In this document: positions 43,358 through 52,349 of the stretch, piece after piece
How positions within the stretch are numbered: the stretch's first letter is position 1
Layout: every line of letters starts with the position of its first letter
DNA from: Anaerovorax odorimutans DSM 5092
Lineage (GTDB): Bacteria > Bacillota > Clostridia > Peptostreptococcales > Anaerovoracaceae
NCBI RefSeq assembly: GCF_000426305.1
Contig: NZ_AUFC01000005.1
Location: 62,001-126,000 of the forward strand
Length of the DNA stretch: 64,000 nt
Reading direction: 5' to 3'
The notes under the pieces: model-generated
The model's database searches: none
Told to the model about the DNA's origin: nothing
Seen by the model: only the letters and a program-made list of their open reading frames with translations
Translations under genes and position numbers: made by a program

Positions 43358-46300
43358 TTATTTAGCTTCAATGAGTTCTTCCCCCATATTGATAGGTTCT
43401 TCCTTCGGTAGATTATACACAACTGCATATATAGCTGGCAAAATTAACAGAGTAAGTAATGTAGCAATAAAAATTCCAAAGCTCATTGCTACAGCCATAG
43501 GACCCCAGAACAAGTTTGGAATTAGTGGTATCAGTCCTAATATAGTTGACGCAGTAGTCAGCATAACAGGTCTAAATCTTACCACTGCCGCATTAATTAC
43601 AGCATGCCACATATCCTCTCCTTTGTTCAAATGCTCATCTACTTGTTCTATAAGAACCACACTGTTTCGCATAGTAATCCCAAACAATGCCAGAACACCC
43701 AACTTAGCAACAAACCCAAATGGATCATTAAATAATAGCAAGCCTATATTAACACCTATTATACAGAGAGGAGCTGTCAACATAGCAACCACCAATTTGG
43801 AGACTTTTTGTAACTGCAACATCAATACAAGTAATATTCCCAGTATCATCATGGGAGCTACTTTCATAACTTCTGCCAGACCCTTATCGCTTCTTTCAAG
43901 CGAACCTCCTATCTCTATAGTATATCCTTTTGGCAGATTATTTCGGATTTCTTTGATTTCCTCATATATATTTTCGGCTGCATTATCACCTGTTACACCT
44001 TCCACTGTTTGTGCCTGTGCGGTAATAGTCGGCTTCAAATTTCTTCTTGCTATCATCCCATCCTCCGTGTCAAATGAAATTTTCGCCACCTGTGTCAGAG
44101 GAACATAGGAACCACTTGCAATAGGAATACTTAAATTTTCCAGATTTGAAAGTGCACTGGTACTAAATTGCCCTTCTTTCAGCACTATATCTACTGTTTT
44201 ATCATCCTCTCTAAACTGTGAAACGGTTTTCCCTGAGATTTGTGCTTGTAGTGCTCCTGAAATTTGTTGACTGTCTAATTCAAGTTCTTTTATCTTATTT
44301 TGATCGATTTCCACATGCATTACCTTAATTTTTTCATACCAGTCAAGATTCACATTATACAAATCTTCATCTTTTTCCATAACTTTTCTTACTTGATTTG
44401 CGATATCTTTTACAGTATCCACGTCATTTCCAGAGATACGAAGCATTACAGGATATGCACTTGGAGGGCCATTCTGGATAACCCTTATATGACTATTTAC
44501 ACTTTCAAACCCATTTGCAAATAAATCATCCAGATATTTATTAACCTTTTCCCGCGCTTTTAAATCTTTTGCAACAATTACAAATTCTGCCGTATTTGAT
44601 GCCTGCCTTCCGGGCTCAAAAGAAAGCACGAATCTTGATGCACTTCTGCCTACATAAAAGGAATAATTTTCAATGTTTTTATCATCTTTTATAGCTTCTG
44701 AAAGCTTCTGTGCACACCTCTGAGTTTCTTCTATGGAACTCCCTTGTGGAAGAGTCAAATCAACTATTAACTCTGGTCTCGTTGCATCTGGGAAAAATTC
44801 TTTAGGCACAAAATGTGTTAAAGAAAATCCCGAAAAGCAGAATACTATAACTGTAATAATGAGAACCCTTTTCCTATTATTTAAGCAAAATTTTAATGTC
44901 TTTTTAAATCCGTTATAAAATCTAGAATTATACATGCCTTTGTTGTCTTTTGTAAACTTCTTTTGTATAATGCTATAACCTAGCAGTGGTGTCACACATA
45001 CAGATACTACCCATGAAAGTAACAATGCCATAGTAATTACACTAAAAATACTACCTGTATACTCAGAAGCGGGACCTTTTGAAAAGAATACTGGTGTAAA
45101 TGCTATACATGTTGCCAACGTTCCTGTCAACATAGGAAACGCAGTGGAGGTATATGCATAACAACCTGCTTTTAAGCGATCCCAACCTTCATCTATTTTT
45201 ACCGACATCATTTCTATAGCAATAATCTCATCATCCACTAAAAGCCCCAATGCAATAATCAGAGCTCCTAAGGAGACTTTATGTAGCGGGATTCCAAACG
45301 CATACATACCAACAAGAACTCCTGCGGTAACTAATGGTATGCAAAGTGCAACTACAGTTCCTGTCCTTATACCTAAACTTATAAAGCAAACAATAAGTAC
45401 AATGATAATAGCTAAAACAAGGGTTTCCACGAACTCATTTACAGATGATTCAACAGCTTCTGGTTGATTTGCAACTTGTGATATTTCAAGTCCTGCCGGT
45501 AGATCCTTTCTAATTTCTTTCAAATTGTTATCAAGATTTTCTCCTAAATTTATAATATTTCCGCCTTCATCCATGGATACTGCTATACCTATAGCCTCTT
45601 CACCATTATAATACATCTTTGGGTCTGACGGTTCAGAATATCCCCTTGTAATCTCAGCTATGTCTCCAAGCCTTATCAATCGTCCTCCTGCCTTTAGAGT
45701 CACATCTTCTATATTATACACATCATCAAACACGCCACTTACTCGTACGTAAACATTGTCCTGTGAAGTCTCCATCATCCCAGAGGGCATAACAGTATTT
45801 TGAGTAGCTAATGCATTCGATATCATGTTTGCCGTAATCCCCAGACTAGCCATTTTACTATTTTCAATCTTTATATATACCTTTTCTGATTGGACACCTA
45901 GAAGTTCAACTTTTTTAACATCATTTACACCCAGAAAAGTTCTTCTAATATTCTCTGCGGTTTCCCTCATATCTTCATACGAAAAGCCATCTGAAGTCAA
46001 TGCATATATACATCCATACACATCATCAAAACGGTCATTAAAAACTGGTCCTTGTACTGTAGATGGTAATTTCGACTTCATATCTATCACCAGATTTCGT
46101 ACTTCAACCCAAGTATCTCTTACCTGACTCTGCGGAACTGTATCTTTTAAAGCAATAAATATAATTGCCTGACCTGCCTTAGAATAGCTTCTTATGTAAT
46201 CCTTGTTTGGAATATCCTGCAGAGTTCTTTCTATATTATCTGTTACTTGTTTTTCTACTTGCTCTGCTGTAGCTCCCGGCCATGCCACTGTCATATACAT

Positions 46301-46441
46301 TTCACGCACAGCAAACTCTGGGTCCTCCATCCTGCCCAAATTCCCATAAGAAAAGATTCCCATCACAAAAGTAAGAAATACTACAAAATAAACTAGTTGC
46401 TTGTGATTAAGACACCATTCCGTCAAATTGAAATTCTTCAT
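43358..46441 (-). CDS. RND efflux pump, HAE-type permease
   Basis: 1027 residues, full length for the AcrB/HAE family. Twelve membrane helices in two halves with two large external loops. N-terminal motif GRMEDPEFAVREMYMTVAWP, TM4 proton-relay GLLVDDEIIAIE near residue 400, and a second-half repeat with LGVLALFGITMRNSVVLIEQ. It overlaps the adaptor gene by 4 bp. In a monoderm there is no outer-membrane channel, and none is encoded here, so the pump probably moves lipophilic substrates out of the membrane. Likely regulated by the adjacent TetR protein. Confidence 0.9.
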   Translation of the reverse strand: MKNFNLTEWCLNHKQLVYFVVFLTFVMGIFSYGNLGRMEDPEFAVREMYMTVAWPGATAEQVEKQVTDNIERTLQDIPNKDYIRSYSKAGQAIIFIALKDTVPQSQVRDTWVEVRNLVIDMKSKLPSTVQGPVFNDRFDDVYGCIYALTSDGFSYEDMRETAENIRRTFLGVNDVKKVELLGVQSEKVYIKIENSKMASLGITANMISNALATQNTVMPSGMMETSQDNVYVRVSGVFDDVYNIEDVTLKAGGRLIRLGDIAEITRGYSEPSDPKMYYNGEEAIGIAVSMDEGGNIINLGENLDNNLKEIRKDLPAGLEISQVANQPEAVESSVNEFVETLVLAIIIVLIVCFISLGIRTGTVVALCIPLVTAGVLVGMYAFGIPLHKVSLGALIIALGLLVDDEIIAIEMMSVKIDEGWDRLKAGCYAYTSTAFPMLTGTLATCIAFTPVFFSKGPASEYTGSIFSVITMALLLSWVVSVCVTPLLGYSIIQKKFTKDNKGMYNSRFYNGFKKTLKFCLNNRKRVLIITVIVFCFSGFSLTHFVPKEFFPDATRPELIVDLTLPQGSSIEETQRCAQKLSEAIKDDKNIENYSFYVGRSASRFVLSFEPGRQASNTAEFVIVAKDLKAREKVNKYLDDLFANGFESVNSHIRVIQNGPPSAYPVMLRISGNDVDTVKDIANQVRKVMEKDEDLYNVNLDWYEKIKVMHVEIDQNKIKELELDSQQISGALQAQISGKTVSQFREDDKTVDIVLKEGQFSTSALSNLENLSIPIASGSYVPLTQVAKISFDTEDGMIARRNLKPTITAQAQTVEGVTGDNAAENIYEEIKEIRNNLPKGYTIEIGGSLERSDKGLAEVMKVAPMMILGILLVLMLQLQKVSKLVVAMLTAPLCIIGVNIGLLLFNDPFGFVAKLGVLALFGITMRNSVVLIEQVDEHLNKGEDMWHAVINAAVVRFRPVMLTTASTILGLIPLIPNLFWGPMAVAMSFGIFIATLLTLLILPAIYAVVYNLPKEEPINMGEELIEAK

Positions 46442-47667
46442 TGGATCCTCCCCTCAGCTTTTACCTGTTGGCCATCAAAAAGCCTATGAACTCCTGCCGT
46501 TACTATTACATCTCCATCTTTAAGACCTTTTTCTATTTTTACATTATTTCCACTAAATTCTCCAACTTTTACCATTTGCTGTCTTACCATGTTATTTTCT
46601 ACAATCCATACAGCTGAATCTGAGGTAACTTGATATATAGCCTCAAGTGGAACAAAAATATTTTTTTGAGGATTATCTGGCAAAATTACTACCATAGCAG
46701 ACATACCTGGCTTTATATCCTTAGGAGGATTTATCAAGTCAAGTGTAACCTCATATGTACGAGAAGCAGCATCCGCTACAGGAGAAATTTCGCTTACATT
46801 TCCTTTTACCTCTATGCCCTTCAGTGCCCAGAAAGTAATATCCACATTACTGGATACTTTTATACTATCAATCTTATTTTCTGGTATGTTCACCTTGACT
46901 TGTAAATTATCGTCTTGTATTATAGTCACAACTACCTGCCCAGCCGATACTACCTGACCTTCCTCAACATTTATATCAGATATAATTCCTGATTTATCAG
47001 AAACTAAACGACAGTAATCAAGCTGATTGCGTCCTTGGGTATATGCTGCATTTGCCTGTTGCAATGCCGAAGATGCTGCCTGAAACGAATTTTGCGCATT
47101 TTGGTAATCAAGCTGGGTTGCAGCTCCATTTTGATACAAATCCGTAAATCTATCTAAGTTATCCTTTGCCAAAGCATACTGTGATCTTGCTGCCGAGACA
47201 GCAGCAGCTTTAATGCTGACACCTTGTTCCACATCCTGTGAATCAATTTCAAATAATACATCTCCTTCATGCACAGTATCACCTAAGGCTACATTTCGTT
47301 TTATAATTTTTCCACCAACCTGAAATGCCAGATTACTTTCATATTCTGCACATACTTCCCCTGCATAACTGTATTCAGATTTATCACCCGTTTTACTGAT
47401 TTCCATGGTTTTAACAAGTATAGGTTGCTTGTATTCAGTAGTTTTCATCATGTGGCTCCTCACATTTAGTGCTACTAATATTAAAAGAATCAACACAATC
47501 ACAAATATAATTTTTTTGCAATTTAGCCATCCAAATCTCTGTTTCAATTTACTACCTGCTTTCCCTGTTTTAATTGTAGCCAGTTCTTGCTTCTCATCCA
47601 GATTATCTACAGATTTATCTAACCTTCCTTTTACCTCATTTAATTTTTTATTCAACCAAGCTAACAT
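46438..47667 (-). CDS. RND/HlyD-type membrane-fusion adaptor
   Basis: About 409 residues. The ATG at 47667 is used; the in-frame GTG at 47676 is part of the AGGAGGTG ribosome-binding site. An unusual charged cytosolic tail of about 55 residues precedes one membrane helix (CKKIIFVIVLILLILVALNV). Then come the lipoyl/barrel-sandwich motif (GGKIIKRNVALGDTVHEGDV), a coiled-coil hairpin (KAAAVSAARSQYALAKDNLD) and beta-barrel/MPD domains (IKPGMSAMVVILPD). It lacks the lipobox typical of Gram-negative adaptors. Partner of the RND permease. Confidence 0.87.
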   Translation of the reverse strand: MLAWLNKKLNEVKGRLDKSVDNLDEKQELATIKTGKAGSKLKQRFGWLNCKKIIFVIVLILLILVALNVRSHMMKTTEYKQPILVKTMEISKTGDKSEYSYAGEVCAEYESNLAFQVGGKIIKRNVALGDTVHEGDVLFEIDSQDVEQGVSIKAAAVSAARSQYALAKDNLDRFTDLYQNGAATQLDYQNAQNSFQAASSALQQANAAYTQGRNQLDYCRLVSDKSGIISDINVEEGQVVSAGQVVVTIIQDDNLQVKVNIPENKIDSIKVSSNVDITFWALKGIEVKGNVSEISPVADAASRTYEVTLDLINPPKDIKPGMSAMVVILPDNPQKNIFVPLEAIYQVTSDSAVWIVENNMVRQQMVKVGEFSGNNVKIEKGLKDGDVIVTAGVHRLFDGQQVKAEGRIQ

Positions 47668-47713
47668 TATAAGCACCTCCTGAAATTAATCTTTAATATA
47701 AGCATAAGCTTTT

Positions 47714-47735
47714 ATTAAACAAACGTTTGTTTAAT
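47714..47735. promoter_or_regulatory. Palindromic operator upstream of the RND operon
   Basis: A perfect 22-bp palindrome with half-site ATTAAACAAAC. It lies about 45 bp upstream of the adaptor start. A related palindrome sits upstream of the TetR gene, so both are probably bound by that repressor. Confidence 0.75.
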
Positions 47736-47819
47736 AATTTTTTTTAATGAACCCTGTTTTTTAGCGCAGTTATTCTTAATTATCCAATTGCATAAATCTA
47801 TACAGTTATCAAATTTTCA

Positions 47820-48434
47820 TTATTCTTTAATCCTAATTCCATCAAAGTAGTTTTTCAAAGCTTCATTCATATATTCTTCAACTGAATTAATTTCTTTTAT
47901 AAATTTTTCCTTACTTAAGGGCAAAGTAAGGAAATAAAAATTAATGATACTAATAATAGACAGTGCTGCAACCGATGAATTTACATCCTGCCTTATTTTT
48001 CGGTTTTGCTTACCCTCTTCTATACATTCTCTTAGAAACATTTGCAAATTTCCGATTCCGCCCCTTACTACTTCACTAATGCTGTCTGTAGGATTTATTA
48101 TTTCATTAAGTGTAAGCCTTAACAAATGAGGATATTCCTTATGAAGCCTTATCATATTATTAGTGAAAAGTTGCATCTTTTCGTCTGCCAAAAGTTCCTC
48201 TTTTCTAATTATTGTTAGAGAATTACTTATAATTTCAAACTGTGTAGTAAGAATATGCTTATACAGGTTCTCTTTGCCATTAAAATAGTAAGAAATCAAA
48301 GCAAGATTTACATTTGCTGCTTTTGCCAATTCCCTTACCGATACCCCTGTAAAGCCCTTCATGGCAAATAATGGAATTGCCGCTTCTATGATTTTGTCCT
48401 GAATCGAAATTTCTTTGGGATTCTTTTCGCTCAT
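47820..48434 (-). CDS. TetR/AcrR-family repressor of the RND operon
   Basis: 204 residues. N-terminal TetR HTH: AIPLFAMKGFTGVSVRELAK, NLALISYYFNGKENLYKHI. The C-terminal ligand domain resembles the CerR-type (MKGFTGVSVRELAKAANVN class) regulators found next to RND pumps. RBS AAGGAG. Related palindromes lie on both sides of the gene. Confidence 0.9.
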   Translation of the reverse strand: MSEKNPKEISIQDKIIEAAIPLFAMKGFTGVSVRELAKAANVNLALISYYFNGKENLYKHILTTQFEIISNSLTIIRKEELLADEKMQLFTNNMIRLHKEYPHLLRLTLNEIINPTDSISEVVRGGIGNLQMFLRECIEEGKQNRKIRQDVNSSVAALSIISIINFYFLTLPLSKEKFIKEINSVEEYMNEALKNYFDGIRIKE

Positions 48435-48460
48435 AGCTTCTCCTTATCTTTAAATATTTT

Positions 48461-48484
48461 ATATTTAAACGTTTGTTTAAATAT
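48461..48484. promoter_or_regulatory. Palindromic operator upstream of the TetR gene
   Basis: Arms ATATTTAAAC and GTTTAAATAT around GTTT. It shares the AAACGTTTGTTTAA core with the operator at 47714 and lies just upstream of the TetR ribosome-binding site, as expected for autoregulation. Confidence 0.7.
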
Positions 48485-48801
48485 AAAATATCATATATAT
48501 TGACAATTGTCTAGTGTTTTTCAAATATTTATAATAGTTTGCATTCCAACGTTCCAATTCACCCATTTTATAGTTACTTGCTGCTTTTCATTTTTTTGTT
48601 CTTCTCCTTAAAATTAATTCAATAAATTTATTTATAATCTTTACATCAGTTTTATTTAAATAATGGTAATATAGAAAATGAAAATTTATAAGAATATTAC
48701 TTTTAAAGGTTTTTTAATTTAAAATATTTATATAAATTCTTGAAAAACAGTACCATATATGTTACCCTAAAGAAAATAATAAAAAGATAGGAGTTGAAAG
48801 G

Positions 48802-48822
48802 ATGAGCACTATTTCTTGCTAA
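48802..48822 (+). CDS. Leader peptide MSTISC of the ABC-F attenuator
   Basis: ATAGGAG, eight bases, then ATG and five more codons before TAA. It lies about 225 bp upstream of the ABC-F gene and ahead of two terminator-like hairpins. A stalled ribosome on such a peptide is the usual sensor in antibiotic-inducible ABC-F genes. Confidence 0.6.
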   Translation: MSTISC

Positions 48823-48850
48823 TCACTATGGATATAATAAAAATTTTTGT

Positions 48851-49017
48851 GAATGTAAATATACACATTCCTGCTTTTTTATTTATCTTATGCAAGAAAG
48901 CCTGCTGATTCTTATTACTCTATAAATATAAAAACACCTTACTTATGATTTATTTATAATGGCAAGGTTCTGTTTTGAAGTGTATTTAAGCTGCAGGAAT
49001 TGACTTTCTTGCAGCTT
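48851..49017 (+). promoter_or_regulatory. Transcription attenuator of the ABC-F gene
   Basis: Hairpin 1: GAATGT (48851) with ACATTC (48865), then a T-run. Hairpin 2 (terminator): AAGCTGCA (48988-48995) with TGCAGCTT (49010-49017), then ATTTAATTTT. An upstream TGCAAGAAAG (48891-48900) is exactly complementary to CTTTCTTGCA (49004-49013) within the terminator, so an antiterminator can compete. Drug-induced stalling on the leader peptide would favour read-through. Confidence 0.65.
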
Positions 49018-49047
49018 ATTTAATTTTCAAAGGAGGATAAAAAAGTT

Positions 49048-50532
49048 ATGTCATTAATAAATATTTCAAATGTAACTTTCGCTTATGATACCAGTTATGA
49101 TAACATTTTTGAAAATATCAGCTTTCAAATAGATACTGATTGGAAACTTGGTTTTATAGGAAGAAACGGTACCGGAAAAACAACTTTTCTAAATTTGCTG
49201 CTTAAAAAATATAAATTCACTGGTAATATATCAGCAGGTACTAATTTTGAATACTTTCCATATGAAGTCGAAAATAAATCTGTTATAACCACAGAAATAA
49301 TAGAAAAAGTTTATCCTGATTATATAAAATGGGAACTTATTCGTGAGCTTTCTTTTCTTGAACTATCAAAAAATGTTCTTGATCGTCCCTTTAACACCCT
49401 TTCAAACGGAGAACAGACAAAGGTCTTGCTTGCCCTGCTTTTTCTTAAAGATAATAGGTTTTTACTTATTGATGAACCTACAAACCATCTTGATTTAAAA
49501 GGCAGAAAAGTAGTAAGCGATTATTTAAACTCAAAAACAGGTTTTATCTTAGTATCCCACGATAGAACTTTTCTAGATGGATGTATAGATCACGTTATTT
49601 CAATCAATAGAACCAATATTGATATTCAACGAGGTAATTTTTCTTCTTGGCTTTTAAATAAAGAACGTCAGGATAACTTTGAAATTTCAAAAAATGAAAA
49701 ATTAAAAAAGGATATAAACCGACTTTCTTTTGCCGCAAAGCAAACTTCTAATTGGTCAGGTAAAGTTGAAAAAACCAAATATGGTACAAGAAATTCAGGA
49801 CTTAGACCTGACAGAGGTTATATCGGTCATAAAGCAGAAAAAATGATGAAGCGTTCTAAGTCAATTGAAAAGCGACTATCATCAAATATTGAAGAAAAAT
49901 CCATGTTGTTAAAGAACATTGAAAATCACGAAACTTTAAAAATATCTCAACTTGATTATAAAGCAAACAGGTTGATTACTTTTGATAAAGTTTCAATCTT
50001 CTATGGTAAAAAAACTGTTTGCTCTAATATTAGTTTTTCAATTGAAAGTGGTGAAAGAATTGCCCTTTGTGGAAAAAACGGCTCAGGAAAATCAAGTATT
50101 ATTAAACTTATTTGGGGTGAACATATAAAATATACAGGCAATTTTCAAAAAGGGAACAACCTGCAAATTTCATATGTAGCACAAGACACTTCTTCTCTGA
50201 GTGGCACCTTATCAAATTACGCTGCCCAAAACAATATAGATGAAAGTCTTTTCAAAACAATTCTCAGAAAACTTAATTTTTCCAGAGTTCAATTTGAAAA
50301 GGATATAAGTGATTTCAGCGAAGGACAAAAAAAGAAAGTATTAATTGCCCGAAGTCTTTGTGAAAAAGCGCATTTGCATATATGGGATGAGCCTCTTAAT
50401 TTCATTGATGTCATATCTCGTATACAAATTGAAGAATTATTGCTTGAATTTAAGCCAACAATTTTATTTGTGGAGCATGATAATGCATTTTGTGATAATA
50501 TTGCTACTAAGATTATTTCTTTAACACCTTAA
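49048..50532 (+). CDS. Lsa/CplR-type ABC-F ribosomal protection protein
   Basis: 494 residues with two ABC domains and no membrane segments. Domain 1: Walker A GRNGTGKT, signature LSNGEQTK, Walker B LLIDEPTNHLD. The linker (antibiotic-resistance-domain region) contains WSGKVEKTKYGTRNSGL and GYIGHKAEKMMKRSK, a combination characteristic of the Lsa/CplR group. Domain 2: GKNGSGKS, FSEGQKKK and a shortened WDEPLNFIDV. Members dislodge lincosamides, streptogramin A and pleuromutilins from the ribosome. The attenuator leader supports antibiotic induction. Confidence 0.88.
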   Translation: MSLINISNVTFAYDTSYDNIFENISFQIDTDWKLGFIGRNGTGKTTFLNLLLKKYKFTGNISAGTNFEYFPYEVENKSVITTEIIEKVYPDYIKWELIRELSFLELSKNVLDRPFNTLSNGEQTKVLLALLFLKDNRFLLIDEPTNHLDLKGRKVVSDYLNSKTGFILVSHDRTFLDGCIDHVISINRTNIDIQRGNFSSWLLNKERQDNFEISKNEKLKKDINRLSFAAKQTSNWSGKVEKTKYGTRNSGLRPDRGYIGHKAEKMMKRSKSIEKRLSSNIEEKSMLLKNIENHETLKISQLDYKANRLITFDKVSIFYGKKTVCSNISFSIESGERIALCGKNGSGKSSIIKLIWGEHIKYTGNFQKGNNLQISYVAQDTSSLSGTLSNYAAQNNIDESLFKTILRKLNFSRVQFEKDISDFSEGQKKKVLIARSLCEKAHLHIWDEPLNFIDVISRIQIEELLLEFKPTILFVEHDNAFCDNIATKIISLTP

Positions 50533-50589
50533 TGCAAAATAGCTATATTAATTATTAGTATTTTGTAAAAATTCATCACCACCAGCTCA

Positions 50590-50637
50590 GTCAACTTGTC
50601 AACTTAAGGTATAATCACCTTAACGATTATACCTTAA
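50590..50637. repeat. Tandem GTCAACTT followed by a 13-bp inverted repeat
   Basis: GTCAACTT occurs twice in tandem (50590-50605). An inverted repeat with arms TTAAGGTATAATC (50604-50616) and GATTATACCTTAA (50625-50637) follows with an 8-nt loop. It lies between the converging ABC-F and membrane-protein genes. A terminator is plausible, but neither strand has a proper T-run. Confidence 0.5.
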
Positions 50638-50642
50638 TAAAC

Positions 50643-51128
50643 TTACGTTGCAGACCAAAACCCTACATTTGTAAAAAGATATGAAAGAATCAGCATTGCT
50701 ATTGACCATAATATAAAAGACATGGCTAAGTCGTTCTTTGTTTTACCATATAAAACCACACCCATACACAGTAAAATAAAGCATATTATATCGAATAAAT
50801 AATAAAACAAATAAAGGAAGAAAATTATATATTGAGAAAAAAATACTGACAAGAAAAGTAAAACTGAAATAAGTTGAAATATTAAGCCAATCTTTTCTAA
50901 GTCTTTAAGTTGATTGTTTTTACGAACTTCTTTTTTTATATACTTTAAAGAATATGGTAAAACTAAAAAAAGCATTGATAATAAAATAAACTGTGCTATT
51001 AATAAAAATCCATGACTTAATTGATAATCTTTAAAAATATACCTTACTTCAAAGCACAGAATTATTATTGAAGACATACCTCCGAAAATCAGAGATATCA
51101 ATATATTCTTTGAGTTAAAATATCTCAT
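50643..51128 (-). CDS. Hypothetical multi-pass membrane protein
   Basis: 161 residues with five hydrophobic segments (around 10-30, 38-60, 82-100, 103-125, 133-155) and basic KYIKKEVRKNNQLKD between helices 2 and 3. Good AGGGAGGG ribosome-binding site. No family recognised and no evident functional link to the neighbours. Confidence 0.7.
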   Translation of the reverse strand: MRYFNSKNILISLIFGGMSSIIILCFEVRYIFKDYQLSHGFLLIAQFILLSMLFLVLPYSLKYIKKEVRKNNQLKDLEKIGLIFQLISVLLFLSVFFSQYIIFFLYLFYYLFDIICFILLCMGVVLYGKTKNDLAMSFILWSIAMLILSYLFTNVGFWSAT

Positions 51129-51335
51129 TTGAACCCTCCCTTATTAAATTGCAAAAATTATATCAGCTAACCTTTAAAAAATACAGTTTGTTTATTTTTA
51201 TTTTGTATTATTAGAAAATATCAAAATGAAATATTATTTTTACTTATTTTAAATCATTTCACTTTCTATCTATTTTAACATATTATAATATGAAATAATA
51301 ATTTAAAGTATTAGAATAAAAAAAGGAATTTAGCT

Positions 51336-52247
51336 ATGGATAGAGATATTTATGAGCTTAAAGAAAGTGAAGATTTTTATTTAAGTGAATATCAAGAAAA
51401 AACAGTTGATTTACAGTTAATAAAAGTACATCCTTTGTATAGTTCTTTACTAACTGGAAGAGTATTTAACAAAAGTTGTAATTCTATTGCTAATGCAACT
51501 ATAGAAGTATTTGATTTTAATTTAAATCCATTATGTCATACTTTAACTGATCCATTTGGTTTTTATAAGTTTAAAGATATGCTACCCGGTGAATATAAAC
51601 TAATAGCATCTGCAGATAATTATCTTGCTTCTAAATCAGAATCAGTAATAATACATTCAGGATGCAACAATATTTTAGATTTTAATTTAAGGTGTAATCC
51701 TATTGTCCAAAAAGGCATCTTGTATGGTGTTGTCTACGACAATTATAAGAATACTCCTATTAAAAATGTTAAAATTACTCTTGTTTATAAAGATTGCAAA
51801 ACAAAAATAGCTGCAACTACATTAACTAATGAAAAAGGACAATATTTAATATATAATCTATTACCAAACAATTATATTATTATAGCAACTCACCCGAATT
51901 ATCTACCCTGTGAGTCAATTGATATTAAAATAGGAAAAAAAGAAATGTCATTGATGAATCTTAACTTAATTCAGGATAATACTATTGCCACCTCAACAAT
52001 TAGTGGTACTATTAATTATCATGGTAATTTTGCAATAGGAATACCGGTTTTTTTATATGAAATCGATAATCAATCAGTTTATAAATTGATCCAAATACAA
52101 ATTACTAATCGTGATGGTATTTATTTGTTTTCCTCTGTTCCTCCCGGTAAATATATGATTAATGCAAAATTACAAATTGGTGATGAGATTTTTGATGAAC
52201 TTGTCATTGAAAAAAATCAAAAGATTAAAAAAATTCATAAACTATGA
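51336..52247 (+). CDS. Protein with three carboxypeptidase-regulatory-like (Ig-fold) repeats, copy 1
   Basis: 303 residues, no signal peptide, no anchor. A short N-terminal segment with KTVDLQL leads into three beta-sandwich repeats of about 90 residues (starting near 45, 135 and 230). Each has the pattern G.V....IANATIEVF and then DPFGFYKFKDMLPGEYKLIA. The fold is shared with CarboxypepD_reg and Cna-B domains. The next gene encodes a paralogue. Lack of a secretion signal suggests a cytosolic or mother-cell (spore-coat) location, which is inference. Confidence 0.75.
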   Translation: MDRDIYELKESEDFYLSEYQEKTVDLQLIKVHPLYSSLLTGRVFNKSCNSIANATIEVFDFNLNPLCHTLTDPFGFYKFKDMLPGEYKLIASADNYLASKSESVIIHSGCNNILDFNLRCNPIVQKGILYGVVYDNYKNTPIKNVKITLVYKDCKTKIAATTLTNEKGQYLIYNLLPNNYIIIATHPNYLPCESIDIKIGKKEMSLMNLNLIQDNTIATSTISGTINYHGNFAIGIPVFLYEIDNQSVYKLIQIQITNRDGIYLFSSVPPGKYMINAKLQIGDEIFDELVIEKNQKIKKIHKL

Positions 52248-52349
52248 TATAAAAAGTAAATAACATATGGCGGATTTAATCTTATCACAATTTAATTAAT
52301 TATTCATATATAAATAAAGAATAAAAAAGTATTAATGGAGAGATGAAAT

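Noticed and set aside
43371-44108. 245-codon plus-strand frame opposite the RND permease
   Set aside because: Long only because the RND gene has few antisense stops; no start signal and no family resemblance, while the minus strand encodes the clear pump.
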